A stretch of 64,000 nucleotides of DNA, taken from contig NZ_JAIYEP010000016.1 of the NCBI RefSeq assembly GCF_020515525.1, positions 1 to 64,000 on the forward strand, in the 5' to 3' direction. A model generated the notes under the pieces. The model saw only the letters and a list, made by a program, of their open reading frames with translations, did not search any database and was not told the origin of the DNA. Each line of letters opens with the position of its first letter. Positions within the stretch are counted from its first letter, which is position 1. This DNA is from Rhodococcus yananensis (GTDB taxonomy: Bacteria > Actinomycetota > Actinomycetes > Mycobacteriales > Mycobacteriaceae). Shown in pieces: positions 5,985 to 15,768 of the stretch. Position numbers and translations under genes: made by a program.

Positions 5985-8900
5985 ATGGGATGGAACAACG
6001 GTCCACCGACCTGGTCCGAGATGGAGCGGGTGCTCTCCGGCCGGCCCCGCTCCGGTGGCAGGTCCGAACCCGACCACCCCGGCGACGGCAACGACGCCCC
6101 CGCGTGGTCGCGCAGCCGCGGCGACTACACGGGCTCCGTGCGCGCACCCGGCGAGCCGGTCGTTCCGTACGCCGAACTGCACGCGCACTCCGCGTACAGC
6201 TTCCTGGGCGGCGCCTCCACCCCGGAACAGCTCGTCGAGGAGGCGGCGCGACTCGGTCTCGAAGCGATCGCGCTGACCGATCACGACGGTCTCTACGGTG
6301 TCGTGCGTTTCGCCGAGGCCGCCCGCGCACTCGGCGTGCGCACCGTCTTCGGTGCCGAACTGGGCCTCGGCGACGCCCACCTGCTCGTGCTGGCCCGCGG
6401 GCAGGAGGGATACCGGCGCCTGTCGCGGCAGATCGCTGCCGCCCACCTGGCCGGGGGAGCGAAGAACGAACCCCGCTACGACTACGACGCCCTCACCGCC
6501 GCCGCCGGTGGGCACTGGCAGATCCTCACCGGATGCCGACGCGGCCACGTGCGTCGCGCGCTCGACGCCGGCGGAGTCGACGCCGCGGATATCGCACTGC
6601 GCGATCTCGTCGACCGATTCGGTGCCGACCGTGTCACCGTCGAACTGACCCGGCACGGCCTGCCCGACGACCATGAACGCAACGTCGTACTCGCCGAACT
6701 CGCACGGCGACACGGACTGTCGTGTGTCGCGACCGCCGCGGCCCATTACGCGGCGCCCGAACAGCGCCGGCTCGCGATGGCGATGGCCGCGATTTCCGAA
6801 CGTCAGGATCTCGACGCCGCCGCGGGCCGGTTGTCGCCGACCGGCGGTGGGCACCTGCGGTCGGGGGCAGAAATGACCCGACTGTTCGAGGCCTTCCCCG
6901 GCGCGGTGGACACCGCGGCCGAACTCGGTCGCGCCTGCGCGTTCGATCTACGCCTGATCGCCCCGAAGCTGCCGCCCTTCGACGTACCCGACGGGCACAC
7001 CGAGCAGACGTGGCTGCGCGCACTGACCTTCGAGGGCGCGCAGCGCCGCTACGGGACACCCGAGCACAACCGCGCCGCTTATCGACAGCTCGAGCACGAA
7101 CTCGGCATCATCGACAGTCTCGGTTTTCCCGGCTACTTCCTCGTCGTCCACGACATCGTCCGATTCTGCAAGGACAACGACATCCTCTGCCAGGGAAGAG
7201 GTTCCGCCGCAAACTCTGCGGTATGCCACGCGATCGGCATCACCAACGTCGATCCCGTCCGCAACGGGTTGCTCTTCGAGCGGTTTCTCTCACCGGAACG
7301 TGACGGCCCACCCGATATCGATCTCGACATCGAATCGGACCGTCGTGAAGAGGCCATCCAGTACGTCTACCGCAGGTACGGCCGCGACTACGCTGCGCAG
7401 GTCGCCAATGTCGTCACCTATCGCGGACGCTCCGCGGTACGCGACATGGCGCGTGCCCTCGGCCATTCGCAGGGACAGCAGGACGCATGGAGCAAACAGA
7501 TCGGCCGCTGGGGTGGGGTGCGCTCCGAGACCGATGTCGACATTCCCGAACCCGTCCTGGATCTGGCGGCGCAGATCGAAGGACTGCCGCGACACCTGGG
7601 TATCCATTCCGGCGGCATGGTCATCTGCGACCGCCCGATCGCCGACGTGTGCCCCGTCGAATGGGCGCGCATGCCCGGCCGCACCGTCCTGCAATGGGAC
7701 AAGGACGACTGCGCCGCGGCGGGACTGGTGAAGTTCGACCTGCTCGGCCTGGGCATGCTCTCGGCGCTGCACTACATGATCGATCTCGTGGCCGAACACG
7801 AAGGCGTCGACGTCGACCTGGCACACCTCGACCTGTCGGAGCAGGGTGTCTACGACATGCTGTGTCGCGCCGATTCGGTCGGGGTGTTCCAGGTGGAGTC
7901 CCGAGCCCAGATGGCTACCCTGCCCCGATTGAAGCCCCGCACCTTCTACGATCTCGTCGTCGAGGTCGCGCTGATCCGCCCGGGCCCCATCCAGGGCGGC
8001 TCGGTGCACCCGTACATCCGCCGCCGCAACGGACTCGAACCCGTCGTGTACGACCACCCCTGCCTCGAGAACTCCCTCGGGCGTACCCTCGGGGTGCCGT
8101 TGTTCCAGGAACAGCTCATGCAGATGGCCGTCGACGCCGCCGGATTCACCCCCGCCGAAGCCGACCGGTTGCGTCGCGCGATGGGATCGAAGCGGTCACC
8201 GGAGAAGATGGAACAACTGCGCGCACGGTTCCACGAGGGCATGCGCGAACTCCACGGCATCACCGGCGACGTAGCCGATCGCATCTACGAGAAGGTGTAT
8301 GCGTTCGCGAACTTCGGTTTCCCGGAAAGCCATTCGCAGAGCTTCGCGTCGCTGGTGTTCTATTCCGCGTGGTTCAAACTGCATCACCCGGCCGCGTTCT
8401 GCGCGGGACTGCTGCGCGCGCAACCCATGGGGTTCTACTCACCGCAGTCGCTGGTCGCCGACGCCCGTCGCCACGGTGTCACCGTGCACGGACCCGACAT
8501 CGGTGTGAGCCTGCCACACGCCACCGTCGAGAACGCCGGGAAGGACGTCCGCCTCGGCCTCGGAGCCGTGCGGCACATCGGCGACGACCTCGCCGGCCGC
8601 ATCGTCGCGGACCGGGACGCCCACGGGCCGTACGTCTCGCTGCTGGATCTGACCTCCCGCATCGAACTCACCGCCGCGCAGACAGAAGCGCTCGCGACCG
8701 CCGGGGCGCTGTCCGGATTCGGGATCACCCGACGGGAAGCGCTGTGGGCCGCGGGTCCCGCCGCCACCCAACGGCCCGGACGGCTCCCCGGGGTCGGATC
8801 GCACACGAACGCCCCGGCACTTCCCGGCATGAGCGACGTCGAACTCGCCGCCGCAGACGTGTGGGCCACCGGTGTGTCGCCCGGCAGCTATCCCACCGAG

Positions 8901-9242
8901 TTCCTCCGCGACCGGCTCGACGCTCTCGGGGTGGTCCCCGCCGCGAACCTGCTCGACGTTCCCGACGGCACCCGGGTGCTCGTCGGGGGAGCGGTCACCC
9001 ACCGGCAGCGACCGGCCACCGCGGCAGGAGTCACCTTCCTCAACCTCGAGGACGAGACGGGCATGGTCAACGTCGTGTGCTCGGTCGGGTTGTGGGCGCG
9101 ACACCGCACCCTCGCACACACGGCCCCGGCGCTGCTGGTGCGCGGACAGGTCCAGAATGCGGAGGGCGCCGTCACCGTCGTCGCCGACCACCTGCAACGG
9201 ATGGATCTCCGGATCACCGGGAGATCCCGGGATTTTCGTTAG
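5985..9242 (+). CDS. dnaE2: Error-prone DNA polymerase III alpha subunit DnaE2
   Basis: A 1085-residue C-family polymerase that performs translesion synthesis with ImuA'/ImuB after DNA damage. The N-terminal PHP domain begins YAELHAHSAYSF (H66, H68) and includes ALTDHDG. The palm has GRGSAANSAV and the catalytic acidic motif PDIDLD (residues 443-448). Motifs LGLGMLSALHYM and GVFQVESRAQM are also DnaE-like. A C-terminal OB-like region (VLVGGAVTHRQRP to the end) follows, and the length equals that of known DnaE2 (about 1080). The ATG at 5985 follows GAGGTGG; an in-frame extension upstream covers the LexA box and is not credible. No imuA'/imuB are in the window. Confidence 0.95.
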   Translation: MGWNNGPPTWSEMERVLSGRPRSGGRSEPDHPGDGNDAPAWSRSRGDYTGSVRAPGEPVVPYAELHAHSAYSFLGGASTPEQLVEEAARLGLEAIALTDHDGLYGVVRFAEAARALGVRTVFGAELGLGDAHLLVLARGQEGYRRLSRQIAAAHLAGGAKNEPRYDYDALTAAAGGHWQILTGCRRGHVRRALDAGGVDAADIALRDLVDRFGADRVTVELTRHGLPDDHERNVVLAELARRHGLSCVATAAAHYAAPEQRRLAMAMAAISERQDLDAAAGRLSPTGGGHLRSGAEMTRLFEAFPGAVDTAAELGRACAFDLRLIAPKLPPFDVPDGHTEQTWLRALTFEGAQRRYGTPEHNRAAYRQLEHELGIIDSLGFPGYFLVVHDIVRFCKDNDILCQGRGSAANSAVCHAIGITNVDPVRNGLLFERFLSPERDGPPDIDLDIESDRREEAIQYVYRRYGRDYAAQVANVVTYRGRSAVRDMARALGHSQGQQDAWSKQIGRWGGVRSETDVDIPEPVLDLAAQIEGLPRHLGIHSGGMVICDRPIADVCPVEWARMPGRTVLQWDKDDCAAAGLVKFDLLGLGMLSALHYMIDLVAEHEGVDVDLAHLDLSEQGVYDMLCRADSVGVFQVESRAQMATLPRLKPRTFYDLVVEVALIRPGPIQGGSVHPYIRRRNGLEPVVYDHPCLENSLGRTLGVPLFQEQLMQMAVDAAGFTPAEADRLRRAMGSKRSPEKMEQLRARFHEGMRELHGITGDVADRIYEKVYAFANFGFPESHSQSFASLVFYSAWFKLHHPAAFCAGLLRAQPMGFYSPQSLVADARRHGVTVHGPDIGVSLPHATVENAGKDVRLGLGAVRHIGDDLAGRIVADRDAHGPYVSLLDLTSRIELTAAQTEALATAGALSGFGITRREALWAAGPAATQRPGRLPGVGSHTNAPALPGMSDVELAAADVWATGVSPGSYPTEFLRDRLDALGVVPAANLLDVPDGTRVLVGGAVTHRQRPATAAGVTFLNLEDETGMVNVVCSVGLWARHRTLAHTAPALLVRGQVQNAEGAVTVVADHLQRMDLRITGRSRDFR

Positions 9243-9251
9243 CATCGCCGC

Positions 9252-10109
9252 ATGCGACGTCTGCTACCGGTCCTGCTGTTCGTCCTCGTCGCGCTCGTCA
9301 CCGCGGGCTGCGACAGCTCGGGAGGCGGTGGACCGGACTCGGGTGGCCCGGGCGTGTCGTCGTCGATGCCGGCCCTGTCCGACGGAGCACGGGAATCCGC
9401 ACCGGACGCCGACCGCAAGGAGATTGTCACCGGACGCATCGAACTCACCGCCGCCGACCCCGTCTCCACCGGTCGCGAGGTGGTCACCGTCGTCGAGGCC
9501 GCCGGCGGCCGTGTCGATTCGCTCACCGAACAACCCGAGACGAGCAGTGTGCTCACGGTGCGCGTGCCGGCGGGTTCTCTCGACTCCGTCATCGACGACG
9601 TGAGCACGCTCGGGACGGTGACGAGTCTGACCACCGGCCGCGACGACGTCACCATGCGGTACACCGACCTCGAGGCACGGGTCGGTGCCTTGCGCGCCTC
9701 CGTCGAGCGGTTGCGTGCCCTCATGGACTCGGCGACCAGCACCGCCGATCTCATCGAGGCGGAGAGCGCCCTCGCCGAACGGCAGGCCGACCTCGACAGT
9801 CTCGAAGCGCAGCGCAGGCAGCTCGACGACCGCATCGACCTGTCCACCCTCACCGTCGACATCAGCACCGACCGGCGCCCCTCCGACCAGGACAGTTTCT
9901 GGGACGGCCTCGTCTCCGGCTGGAACTCACTGTGGCGGACCCTGGGTGACGCGGTGGTCGCCGCGGGTGTCGCGCTACCGTGGGTGGTGTTCCTGATCGT
10001 GTGCGGCGGCGTCGTCTACCTCGTGGTCCGCATCGTCGCTCGATTCGGACGATCCTCCGCCGGCACTCCCGGCGACACTCCCGACGAGAGGACCGACAAC
10101 GATGCGTGA
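9252..10109 (+). CDS. DUF4349 lipoprotein
   Basis: A 285-residue lipoprotein. The signal peptide ends in the lipobox VTAGC (Cys near residue 20), followed by a Gly/Ser-rich linker. The DUF4349 core comes next: RIELTAADPVSTGREV, VTVVEAAGGRVDS, LTVRVPAGSLDSVID, then a coiled-coil hairpin (YTDLEARVGALRASVERLRALM ending near LEAQRRQLDDRIDLSTLTVDI). A membrane helix sits near residues 236-260. Function is unknown; the architecture suggests an envelope sensor or scaffold. It starts 9 nt after dnaE2 and overlaps the rhodanese gene by 8 nt, so co-transcription is likely. Confidence 0.85.
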   Translation: MRRLLPVLLFVLVALVTAGCDSSGGGGPDSGGPGVSSSMPALSDGARESAPDADRKEIVTGRIELTAADPVSTGREVVTVVEAAGGRVDSLTEQPETSSVLTVRVPAGSLDSVIDDVSTLGTVTSLTTGRDDVTMRYTDLEARVGALRASVERLRALMDSATSTADLIEAESALAERQADLDSLEAQRRQLDDRIDLSTLTVDISTDRRPSDQDSFWDGLVSGWNSLWRTLGDAVVAAGVALPWVVFLIVCGGVVYLVVRIVARFGRSSAGTPGDTPDERTDNDA

Positions 10110-10410
10110 AGTCGACCTGGCCGCACTCGAGACCGCACTCGCCGACGGCGCGCCCGTCATCGACGTCCGGGAGATCGACGAATACCGGCAGGTGCGGGTG
10201 CCCGGTGTCGTGAACATTCCGCTCAGCGAGTTCGTCGCCCGCATCGGCGAGATCCCCACCGACCGGAAGGTATACGTGATCTGCGCGGTCGGTGGTCGCA
10301 GTCTGCAGGCCGCCGACTACCTGGCCGGTCGCGGTGTCGACGCGGTCTCCGTCGCCGGCGGCACCGACGCCTGGCACCTGTCGGGTCGCCCCGTCGACAG
10401 CGGGGAGTAG
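10102..10410 (+). CDS. Single-domain rhodanese
   Basis: A 102-residue rhodanese-like protein. It contains VIDVREIDEYRQVRVPGVVNIPL and the active-site loop VICAVGGRS with Cys61, the residue that carries the persulfide in sulfurtransferases. The substrate (thiosulfate, polysulfide or a protein thiol) cannot be told from sequence. The ATG lies 8 nt inside the end of the DUF4349 gene, indicating coupling. Confidence 0.9.
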   Translation: MREVDLAALETALADGAPVIDVREIDEYRQVRVPGVVNIPLSEFVARIGEIPTDRKVYVICAVGGRSLQAADYLAGRGVDAVSVAGGTDAWHLSGRPVDSGE

Positions 10411-10482
10411 TCGGCAGCGGGGAGTGGCCGTGTCACGAAATGCTGCGATCGTGCGGGTGATGCGTGTTGGATGGGGGGGGCT

Positions 10483-11283
10483 ATGAGGTTACGTCGCGGT
10501 CGTGTCGTTCGCAGTCGTGTGGTGGTCGCCGGAATGTGCGCCGCAGTCGTCGTGTCCCTGGCCGCGTGCGGCGACGACACCGAAGCAGTCGCAACCGAAG
10601 CAGTCGAAACCGAGGCGGATGCCACGACCACCGAGGTCGCGTCGGCGCCGACCGAACCCGCCGCGGTCGCCGAACCGTACCGCGCCGACGCGGAGCAGGT
10701 CGTCGGGTCCACCGACCGCGTCGACTACGACGTCTTCATCCCGCAGCTCGCGGAGGGAGACCCCGCGGTGACGGCAGAGTTCAACGAGTCGATGCGCGCG
10801 GCGTTGCAGGACATGATCGACACCCACGACACCGACCGATACACCCTGTCTACGCAGGAGTACGACGTCACCCGGATCGGTGAGCGCGTCGTCGCGGGTC
10901 TGCTCGTCGTCTCCTACAACATGAACCCGCCCGGAGCGCACCCCAGCCCGCTGTTGGCGACCGTCGTCGTCGACACGGACACGGCGACTCCGGTGACCCT
11001 CACCGACATCTTCCCGGATCTGCCGGCGGGACTCGAGCGCCTGTCGGAGCAATCGGCGCTGCTGTTGCCCGACACCGCGGCGGGACCGAACTTCGACCGC
11101 AGCGGCATCGAGCCGACGGAGGCGAACTTCGCGAACTGGCTGCCCACCCCCGAGGGGATGGAGATCCACTTCGGTGACTATCAGGTGGGTCCGCACGCCA
11201 TCGGCCTCGTCACCGTCACCGTGCCGTGGGAGTCGCTCGCCGATGTCGCCGACCCCGACGTCGTGGCTGTCCTCGCGTCCTGA
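10483..11283 (+). CDS. Lipoprotein with a C-terminal DUF3298/RsiV-like domain
   Basis: A 266-residue lipoprotein. The basic N-terminus and hydrophobic segment end in lipobox SLAAC. A low-complexity Thr/Glu/Val linker (TEAVATEAVETEADATTTEV) follows. The C-terminal half has the DUF3298 look (LLVVSYNMNPPGAHP..., PVTLTDIFPDL, NFANWLPTPEGMEIHFGDYQVGPHAIG), as in RsiV-type lysozyme-binding anti-sigma factors and related envelope proteins. There is no anti-sigma domain, so an RsiV role should not be assumed. I chose the ATG at 10483, just after a run of eight Gs, over the ATG at 10471. Confidence 0.8.
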   Translation: MRLRRGRVVRSRVVVAGMCAAVVVSLAACGDDTEAVATEAVETEADATTTEVASAPTEPAAVAEPYRADAEQVVGSTDRVDYDVFIPQLAEGDPAVTAEFNESMRAALQDMIDTHDTDRYTLSTQEYDVTRIGERVVAGLLVVSYNMNPPGAHPSPLLATVVVDTDTATPVTLTDIFPDLPAGLERLSEQSALLLPDTAAGPNFDRSGIEPTEANFANWLPTPEGMEIHFGDYQVGPHAIGLVTVTVPWESLADVADPDVVAVLAS

Positions 11284-11313
11284 CCGAGCGGATCGCGTCC
11301 CGACCGAGCGAAC
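11274..11313. repeat. 20-bp imperfect tandem duplication across a stop codon
   Basis: CGCGTCCTGACCGAGCGGAT (11274-11293) is followed directly by CGCGTCCCGACCGAGCGAAC (11294-11313), 17 of 20 identical. The first unit carries the TGA stop of the lipoprotein gene. Confidence 0.8.
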
Positions 11314-11358
11314 GTACCACTCGCTCGAACCAATCGACCGAACGATACATTCGCCCAC
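11306..11358. repeat. Dispersed 53-bp intergenic repeat, copy A
   Basis: It begins GAGCGAACGTACC and ends CGATACATTCGCCCAC. It contains two imperfect palindromes (CGAGCGA...TCGCTCG and CGAA...TTCG). A second copy of equal length is at 27136-27188; the last 20 bases are 17/20 to 18/20 identical between copies, with lower identity in the first half. Both copies sit between convergent genes, here the lipoprotein and trmL. Possible roles are a bidirectional terminator, a REP-like element or a protein site; none is shown. Confidence 0.65.
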
Positions 11359-11379
11359 GTCAGAGGGGGTTGGGGCGGG

Positions 11380-11844
11380 TCAGATGGCGCCGTCGTAGCC
11401 CAGCTGACGCCACGCCTCGTAGGCCGCGACCGCCGCCGCGTTCGACAGGTTCAGTGAGCGACGTCCCGGCAGCATCGGAATCCGCACCTGCTCGGTGATG
11501 TGTGGGTCGGCCAGGATCTCGTCGGACAGGCCGGTCGGCTCCGGCCCGAACAGCAGTACGTCCCCGGGGCGGTACGCGACGTCGGCGAACGAGGTCGTGG
11601 CATGCGCGGTGAACGCGAACACCCGCGCGTCGGGCATCGCAGTCCACGCCGCCTGCAGATCGGCGTGCACCCGCACGTGCGCCAGGTCGTGGTAGTCGAG
11701 GCCGGCGCGGCGCAGCTTCGGCTCCGACAGATCGAAGCCGAGCGGCTCCACCAGGTGCAGTTCCGCGCCCGTCGCGGCGACCATGCGGATCGCGTTGCCG
11801 GTGTTCGGCGGGATTCGGGGTTCGAGGAACATGACGTGGAGCAC
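11380..11844 (-). CDS. trmL: tRNA (cytidine(34)-2'-O)-methyltransferase TrmL (SPOUT family)
   Basis: A 154-residue SPOUT methyltransferase that 2'-O-methylates the wobble base of certain tRNA-Leu species using SAM. Motif 1 is visible as [13 protein letters not shown], then [11 protein letters not shown] and RRAGLDYHD. Motif 2 is [13 protein letters not shown], and the C-terminal trefoil-knot motif is [20 protein letters not shown]. The GTG at 11844 gives the family length (about 154). The gene diverges from folD, with 88 nt between the starts. Confidence 0.9.
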   Translation of the reverse strand: MLHVMFLEPRIPPNTGNAIRMVAATGAELHLVEPLGFDLSEPKLRRAGLDYHDLAHVRVHADLQAAWTAMPDARVFAFTAHATTSFADVAYRPGDVLLFGPEPTGLSDEILADPHITEQVRIPMLPGRRSLNLSNAAAVAAYEAWRQLGYDGAI

Positions 11845-11932
11845 GGGAGACCAGCTTGCCAGAACCTCGAATCGGGGGTCACAGGACCGGTCGCGGTACG
11901 GGGGGCGACGGTCGCCTGGAACAATGGTCGCC

Positions 11933-12787
11933 GTGACTGCGACCATCCTGGACGGCAAGGCGACCCGCGACGAGATTTTCGAGGATCTGAAGGCCCGTGT
12001 GGCCGCGCTGAAGAGCAAGGGCATCACGCCCGGCCTCGGCACGATCCTCGTCGGTGACGATCCGGGCTCGGCGGCGTATGTGCGCGGTAAGCACAACGAC
12101 TGCGCGAAGGTCGGTATCACCTCGATCCGCAAGGACCTGCCCGCCGACATCACGCAGGAACAACTCGAGGCCGCGATCGACGAACTCAACGCCGATCCCG
12201 CCTGCACCGGTTACATCGTGCAGCTCCCGCTGCCCCGACACCTCGACGAGAACGCCGCTCTCGAACGCATCGATCCCGACAAGGACGCCGACGGTCTGCA
12301 CCCGGTGAACCTGGGCCGGCTCGTCCTCGGCAAGGATGCGCCGTTGCCGTGCACCCCCCGCGGCATCGTCCATCTGCTGCGCCGCTACGACGTTCCGATC
12401 GCCGGCGCCCACGTAGTGGTCATCGGACGCGGCGTCACCGTCGGACGTCCGATCGGTCTGTTGCTCACACGCCGCAGTGAGAACGCGACGGTGACCCTGT
12501 GTCACACCGGCACGACCGACCTGGCCGCGGAGGTACGGCGCGCCGACATCGTCGTCGCGGCTGCCGGTGTTCCGGGGCTGATCACCGCCGACATGGTCAA
12601 GCCCGGTGCCGCCGTCCTCGACGTGGGCGTCTCCCGCACGGACGAGGGACTGCGCGGAGACGTCGCCGACGACGTGCGCGAGGTGGCGGGTTTCGTGTCG
12701 CCGAATCCCGGTGGTGTCGGACCGCTCACTCGCGCGTTCCTGCTGACGAACGTAGTGGAGCGCGCCGAACAGACGGCCGATCGCTGA
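11933..12787 (+). CDS. folD: Methylenetetrahydrofolate dehydrogenase/cyclohydrolase FolD
   Basis: A 284-residue bifunctional enzyme that converts 5,10-methylene-THF through methenyl-THF to 10-formyl-THF with NADP. Clear motifs are [15 protein letters not shown] (catalytic Lys region), [43 protein letters not shown] (nucleotide binding) and the C-terminal [15 protein letters not shown]. The GTG at 11933 gives [14 protein letters not shown], as in mycobacterial FolD; an ATG three codons upstream (11924) is possible. The DUF3017 gene follows after 16 nt. Confidence 0.95.
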   Translation: MTATILDGKATRDEIFEDLKARVAALKSKGITPGLGTILVGDDPGSAAYVRGKHNDCAKVGITSIRKDLPADITQEQLEAAIDELNADPACTGYIVQLPLPRHLDENAALERIDPDKDADGLHPVNLGRLVLGKDAPLPCTPRGIVHLLRRYDVPIAGAHVVVIGRGVTVGRPIGLLLTRRSENATVTLCHTGTTDLAAEVRRADIVVAAAGVPGLITADMVKPGAAVLDVGVSRTDEGLRGDVADDVREVAGFVSPNPGGVGPLTRAFLLTNVVERAEQTADR

Positions 12788-12803
12788 ACGCGGGGATCGC
12801 CGC

Positions 12804-13088
12804 ATGGACCGATCGCTGCGTCTCGCGCGTCTGAACCTTCCGCTGGTGGCGGTCACCCTGGTGATCGCTGCCGCGGTGATCCTCGTCCTCGCCGACCGGT
12901 GGCGTCGTGGCGCGTTCGTGTTCGGAGGTGCCGTGATGCTCGCCGGGATCCTCCGCTGGATCCTGGATCCCGACCAGGTAGGTGTGCTCGCGGTGCGCAG
13001 CAAGACCTTCGACGTGGGTGCGATGCTCACCGTCGGTGGCGTGATCATGGCGTTGGCCGTGTCGATCGATCCGCTGGGAACCGGGTAG
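12804..13088 (+). CDS. Small DUF3017 membrane protein
   Basis: A 94-residue protein with three hydrophobic segments (about residues 12-30, 37-52 and 70-88). Between them is RWILDPDQVGVLAVRSKTFDV, typical of the actinobacterial DUF3017 family, which usually follows folD. Function is unknown. The ATG is 16 nt after the folD stop, so it is likely the second gene of a folD operon. Confidence 0.85.
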   Translation: MDRSLRLARLNLPLVAVTLVIAAAVILVLADRWRRGAFVFGGAVMLAGILRWILDPDQVGVLAVRSKTFDVGAMLTVGGVIMALAVSIDPLGTG

Positions 13089-13109
13089 ATCGGACCCGAT
13101 CGTCGCCGG

Positions 13110-13128
13110 GCCGAGGTCAGGCCTCGGC
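13110..13128. terminator. Hairpin between convergent DUF3017 and metX
   Basis: GCCGAGG (13110-13116) and CCTCGGC (13122-13128) form a perfect 7-bp stem with a 5-base loop. It covers the metX stop codon and lies 21 nt after the DUF3017 stop. There is no U tract, as is common in actinobacteria. Confidence 0.5.
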
Positions 13129-14244
13129 CAGTGCCATCAGTTCGGTGAGGAGTTTCGCGACGGTATCGGCCTCGGTGAGGAAACCGTCGTGCCCGTCCCG
13201 CGATTCGAGGATGCGGAGTCCGTCGCAGCCGGGCAGTCCGTCGGCGATCTCCTGCTGCAGACGGATCGGGTAGAGACGGTCCGAATCGACTCCGCCCACG
13301 ATGGTCGGCACGTGTGTGGACGCCAGCGCCGCGTCGATTCCGCCGCGCCCACGCCCGACGTCGTGGCGGTTCATCGCGTCACTGAGCACCACGTAGGTCC
13401 CCGGATCGAATCGGGACACGAGTTTCGTGGCCTGATGGTCGAGGTAGCTCTGCACCGCGTATCGTCCGCCGCGCCACGGATCCTCTTCGCCCTGAGCGTT
13501 GTTGGCGAATCGCGAATCGAGTTCTTCTTCGCTGCGGTACGACAGGTGGGCCATCCGACGGGCGATGGCCAGACCGGAGTCGGGGCGTCGCCCGGATCCG
13601 TAGTAGTCGCCGCCCTGCCAATCGGGGTCCTGCATGATCGCGGCCATCTGGGTGGTCTGGACACCGATCTGGTCGGCGGTCGCGCGGGCACCGACGGCCA
13701 GCACGAGCGCAGACCGGACCCGGTCGGGGTGGCTGACGATCCACTCCAGGCTGCGCATGCCGCCCATCGATCCGCCCGTGACCGCGGCGAGGCTGTCGAT
13801 GCCGAGGGCATCGACGAGCGCGTACTCGGCGGCGATCTGATCGCGGATCGTGATCCGCGGGAAGCGGGAACCCCACGGCTTCCCGTCGGGTGCGGGACTC
13901 GCAGGTCCTGTGGTGCCGCGACAGCCACCGAGCACGTTCGTGGCGACGACACACCAGCGATCGGTGTCGATCGGGGCGCCCGGCCCGACCATGCCCGTCC
14001 ACCATCCGGGTGAGGGGTGATCCGGTCCGGCGGGCCCGGTGACGTGGGAGTCGCCGGTGAGTGCGTGTTCGACGAGCACGACGTTGTCGCGTCGCGGAGA
14101 CAGCGCACCCCACCGCTGCACTCCGACGGTCACGTCGGGCAGGACGTCGCCGCTCTCGAGGACCAACGTGCCGATGTCGACGGTGCCGAGCTTCCCGTCC
14201 TGCGCGGGAAGCTCGATGTGTCGCCGTTCCGTGCTCGCCGTCAA
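13117..14244 (-). CDS. metX: Homoserine O-acetyltransferase MetX
   Basis: A 375-residue alpha/beta-hydrolase that acetylates L-homoserine with acetyl-CoA, the first committed step to methionine. The nucleophile elbow GGSMGG (Ser159), the [12 protein letters not shown] segment, the late Asp in [10 protein letters not shown] and the His in SRDGHDGF are all present. A TTG start at 14244 overlaps the metY stop (TTGA), indicating translational coupling with metY and control by the riboswitch upstream of metY. Confidence 0.95.
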   Translation of the reverse strand: MTASTERRHIELPAQDGKLGTVDIGTLVLESGDVLPDVTVGVQRWGALSPRRDNVVLVEHALTGDSHVTGPAGPDHPSPGWWTGMVGPGAPIDTDRWCVVATNVLGGCRGTTGPASPAPDGKPWGSRFPRITIRDQIAAEYALVDALGIDSLAAVTGGSMGGMRSLEWIVSHPDRVRSALVLAVGARATADQIGVQTTQMAAIMQDPDWQGGDYYGSGRRPDSGLAIARRMAHLSYRSEEELDSRFANNAQGEEDPWRGGRYAVQSYLDHQATKLVSRFDPGTYVVLSDAMNRHDVGRGRGGIDAALASTHVPTIVGGVDSDRLYPIRLQQEIADGLPGCDGLRILESRDGHDGFLTEADTVAKLLTELMALAEA

Positions 14245-15566
14245 GACGCGACCGCCTCGAAACCGGCGGTGAGGTCGGCGAGGATGTCGTCGATGTGCTC
14301 GATGCCGACCGCGAGTCGGACGAGTCCGGGGGTGACCCCCGCAGCGAGCTGTTCGTCACCGCTGAGCTGGGAGTGGGTGGTGGAGGCGGGGTGGATGACC
14401 AGCGACCGGACGTCGCCGATGTTGGCGACGTGGCTGTGCAGGGTCAGCGCGTCGACGAACTTCTTGCCGGCGTCGACTCCTCCGGCGAGTTCGAACACCA
14501 CGATGGCCCCGGCTCCGTTCGGGGCCAGTGCCGCGGCGCGGTCGTACCACGGGGAGGACGGCAGACCGGGATAGGAGACGGACACCACCTCGGGGCGGGT
14601 CTCGAGGAACTCCGCGACCTTCCGGGTGTTGGCGATGTGCCGTTCCATGCGCAGGCTCAGGGTTTCGAGCCCCTGGGAGATCAGGAAGGCGTTGAACGGT
14701 GAGACCGCCGCACCCAGGTCGCGCAGCAGTTGGACGCGGGCCTTGAGGGCGAAGGCGGGTGCGCCGAGATCGGCGTAGACGACGCCGTGGTAGCTGGCGT
14801 CGGGGGTGGTGAACCCGGGGTGCCGGGCGGTGCCGTCGGCGCCGGTCACGGTCCAGTCGAATGTGCCGCCGTCGACGATGACCCCGGCGATGGCGGTTCC
14901 GTGGCCGCCCAGGTACTTGGTGGCCGAGTGCACGACGATGTCGGCGCCGTGCTCGAGCGGACGCAGCAGGTACGGCGTGGCGACGGTGTTGTCCACGATC
15001 AACGGCAGTCCGTGTTCGTGAGCGACGCCGGAGACCCCGGGGATGTCGAGGATGTGCGTCTTCGGGTTGGCGATGGACTCGCCGTAGAACGCGCGGGTGG
15101 TCGGCCGGACCGCGGCGCGCCACTGGTCGAGGTCGTCGGGATCGTCGACGAAGGTGACCTCGATTCCGAGGCGCGGAAGCGTGTGGTGCAGCAGGTTGTA
15201 GGTGCCGCCGTAGAGATAGGGGCTGGCGACGATGTGGTCGCCGGCGCCGGCGAGATTGAGGATGGCGAGCGTTTCCGCGGCCTGACCCGACGCCAGCATC
15301 AGCGCGGCGACACCGCCCTCGAGCGCGGCGATGCGCTGCTCGACCGCGTCCTGGGTGGGATTCATGATCCGGGTGTAGATGTTGCCGGGCTCCGCGAGAC
15401 CGAACAGCGCGGCGGCGTGATCGGTGTTGTCGAAGGTGTAGCTGGTGGTCTGGTAGATCGGCAGGGCGCGGGCGCGCGTATCGCCGCCGACGGGCTGACC
15501 GGCGTGGATCTGCTTCGTCTCGAAATTCCACGTCGCGGTCGGGGCGGGGCTGGCGGTGTCGGTCAT
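14241..15566 (-). CDS. metY: O-acetylhomoserine sulfhydrylase MetY
   Basis: A 441-residue PLP enzyme of the Cys/Met metabolism family. It replaces the acetyl group of O-acetylhomoserine with sulfide to give homocysteine. The N-terminal [28 protein letters not shown] is characteristic of MetY, and the PLP lysine is K217 in [23 protein letters not shown] and [11 protein letters not shown] are further family motifs. It is the first gene of metY-metX. The leader carries a SAM-IV riboswitch, so expression should fall when SAM is abundant. Confidence 0.95.
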   Translation of the reverse strand: MTDTASPAPTATWNFETKQIHAGQPVGGDTRARALPIYQTTSYTFDNTDHAAALFGLAEPGNIYTRIMNPTQDAVEQRIAALEGGVAALMLASGQAAETLAILNLAGAGDHIVASPYLYGGTYNLLHHTLPRLGIEVTFVDDPDDLDQWRAAVRPTTRAFYGESIANPKTHILDIPGVSGVAHEHGLPLIVDNTVATPYLLRPLEHGADIVVHSATKYLGGHGTAIAGVIVDGGTFDWTVTGADGTARHPGFTTPDASYHGVVYADLGAPAFALKARVQLLRDLGAAVSPFNAFLISQGLETLSLRMERHIANTRKVAEFLETRPEVVSVSYPGLPSSPWYDRAAALAPNGAGAIVVFELAGGVDAGKKFVDALTLHSHVANIGDVRSLVIHPASTTHSQLSGDEQLAAGVTPGLVRLAVGIEHIDDILADLTAGFEAVAS

Positions 15567-15671
15567 CGGTGTCCTTCGGGCCGTGAGAAGAAGGGGGACG
15601 GGGCGGTCAGCCGCAACAACAACTCATCGGATACCTCGCAACCTCTCGAACGCAGGCTTGTCGCCGACGGT

Positions 15672-15768
15672 ACCGCCGACAACCGTGTCTTCACCCGGAG
15701 CACCCCACCCTGGTCGGAGGGTTGCCGGCCAGCGAGCCGGGGCTTGACGCTGGCACTCATGACCTCGA
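15672..15768 (-). ncRNA. SAM-IV riboswitch in the metY-metX leader
   Basis: Read on the minus strand, the leader contains GAGTGCCAGCGTCAAGCCCC, then GGCTCGCTGGCCGGCAACCC, TCC...GGTGGGGTGCTCCGGGTGA and a closing GAC that can pair with the opening GTC. These are the conserved blocks of the SAM-IV aptamer (SAM-I-like core with the actinobacterial rearrangement), matched from memory. The aptamer lies about 105 nt upstream of the metY ATG. Boundaries are approximate; the expression platform was not resolved. Confidence 0.8.

Noticed and set aside
15563-15760. A 65-codon leader frame between the SAM-IV aptamer and metY
   Set aside because: Its first half is the riboswitch aptamer itself, so the coding look comes from conserved RNA. 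I see no run of Met codons or other sign of an attenuating leader peptide.
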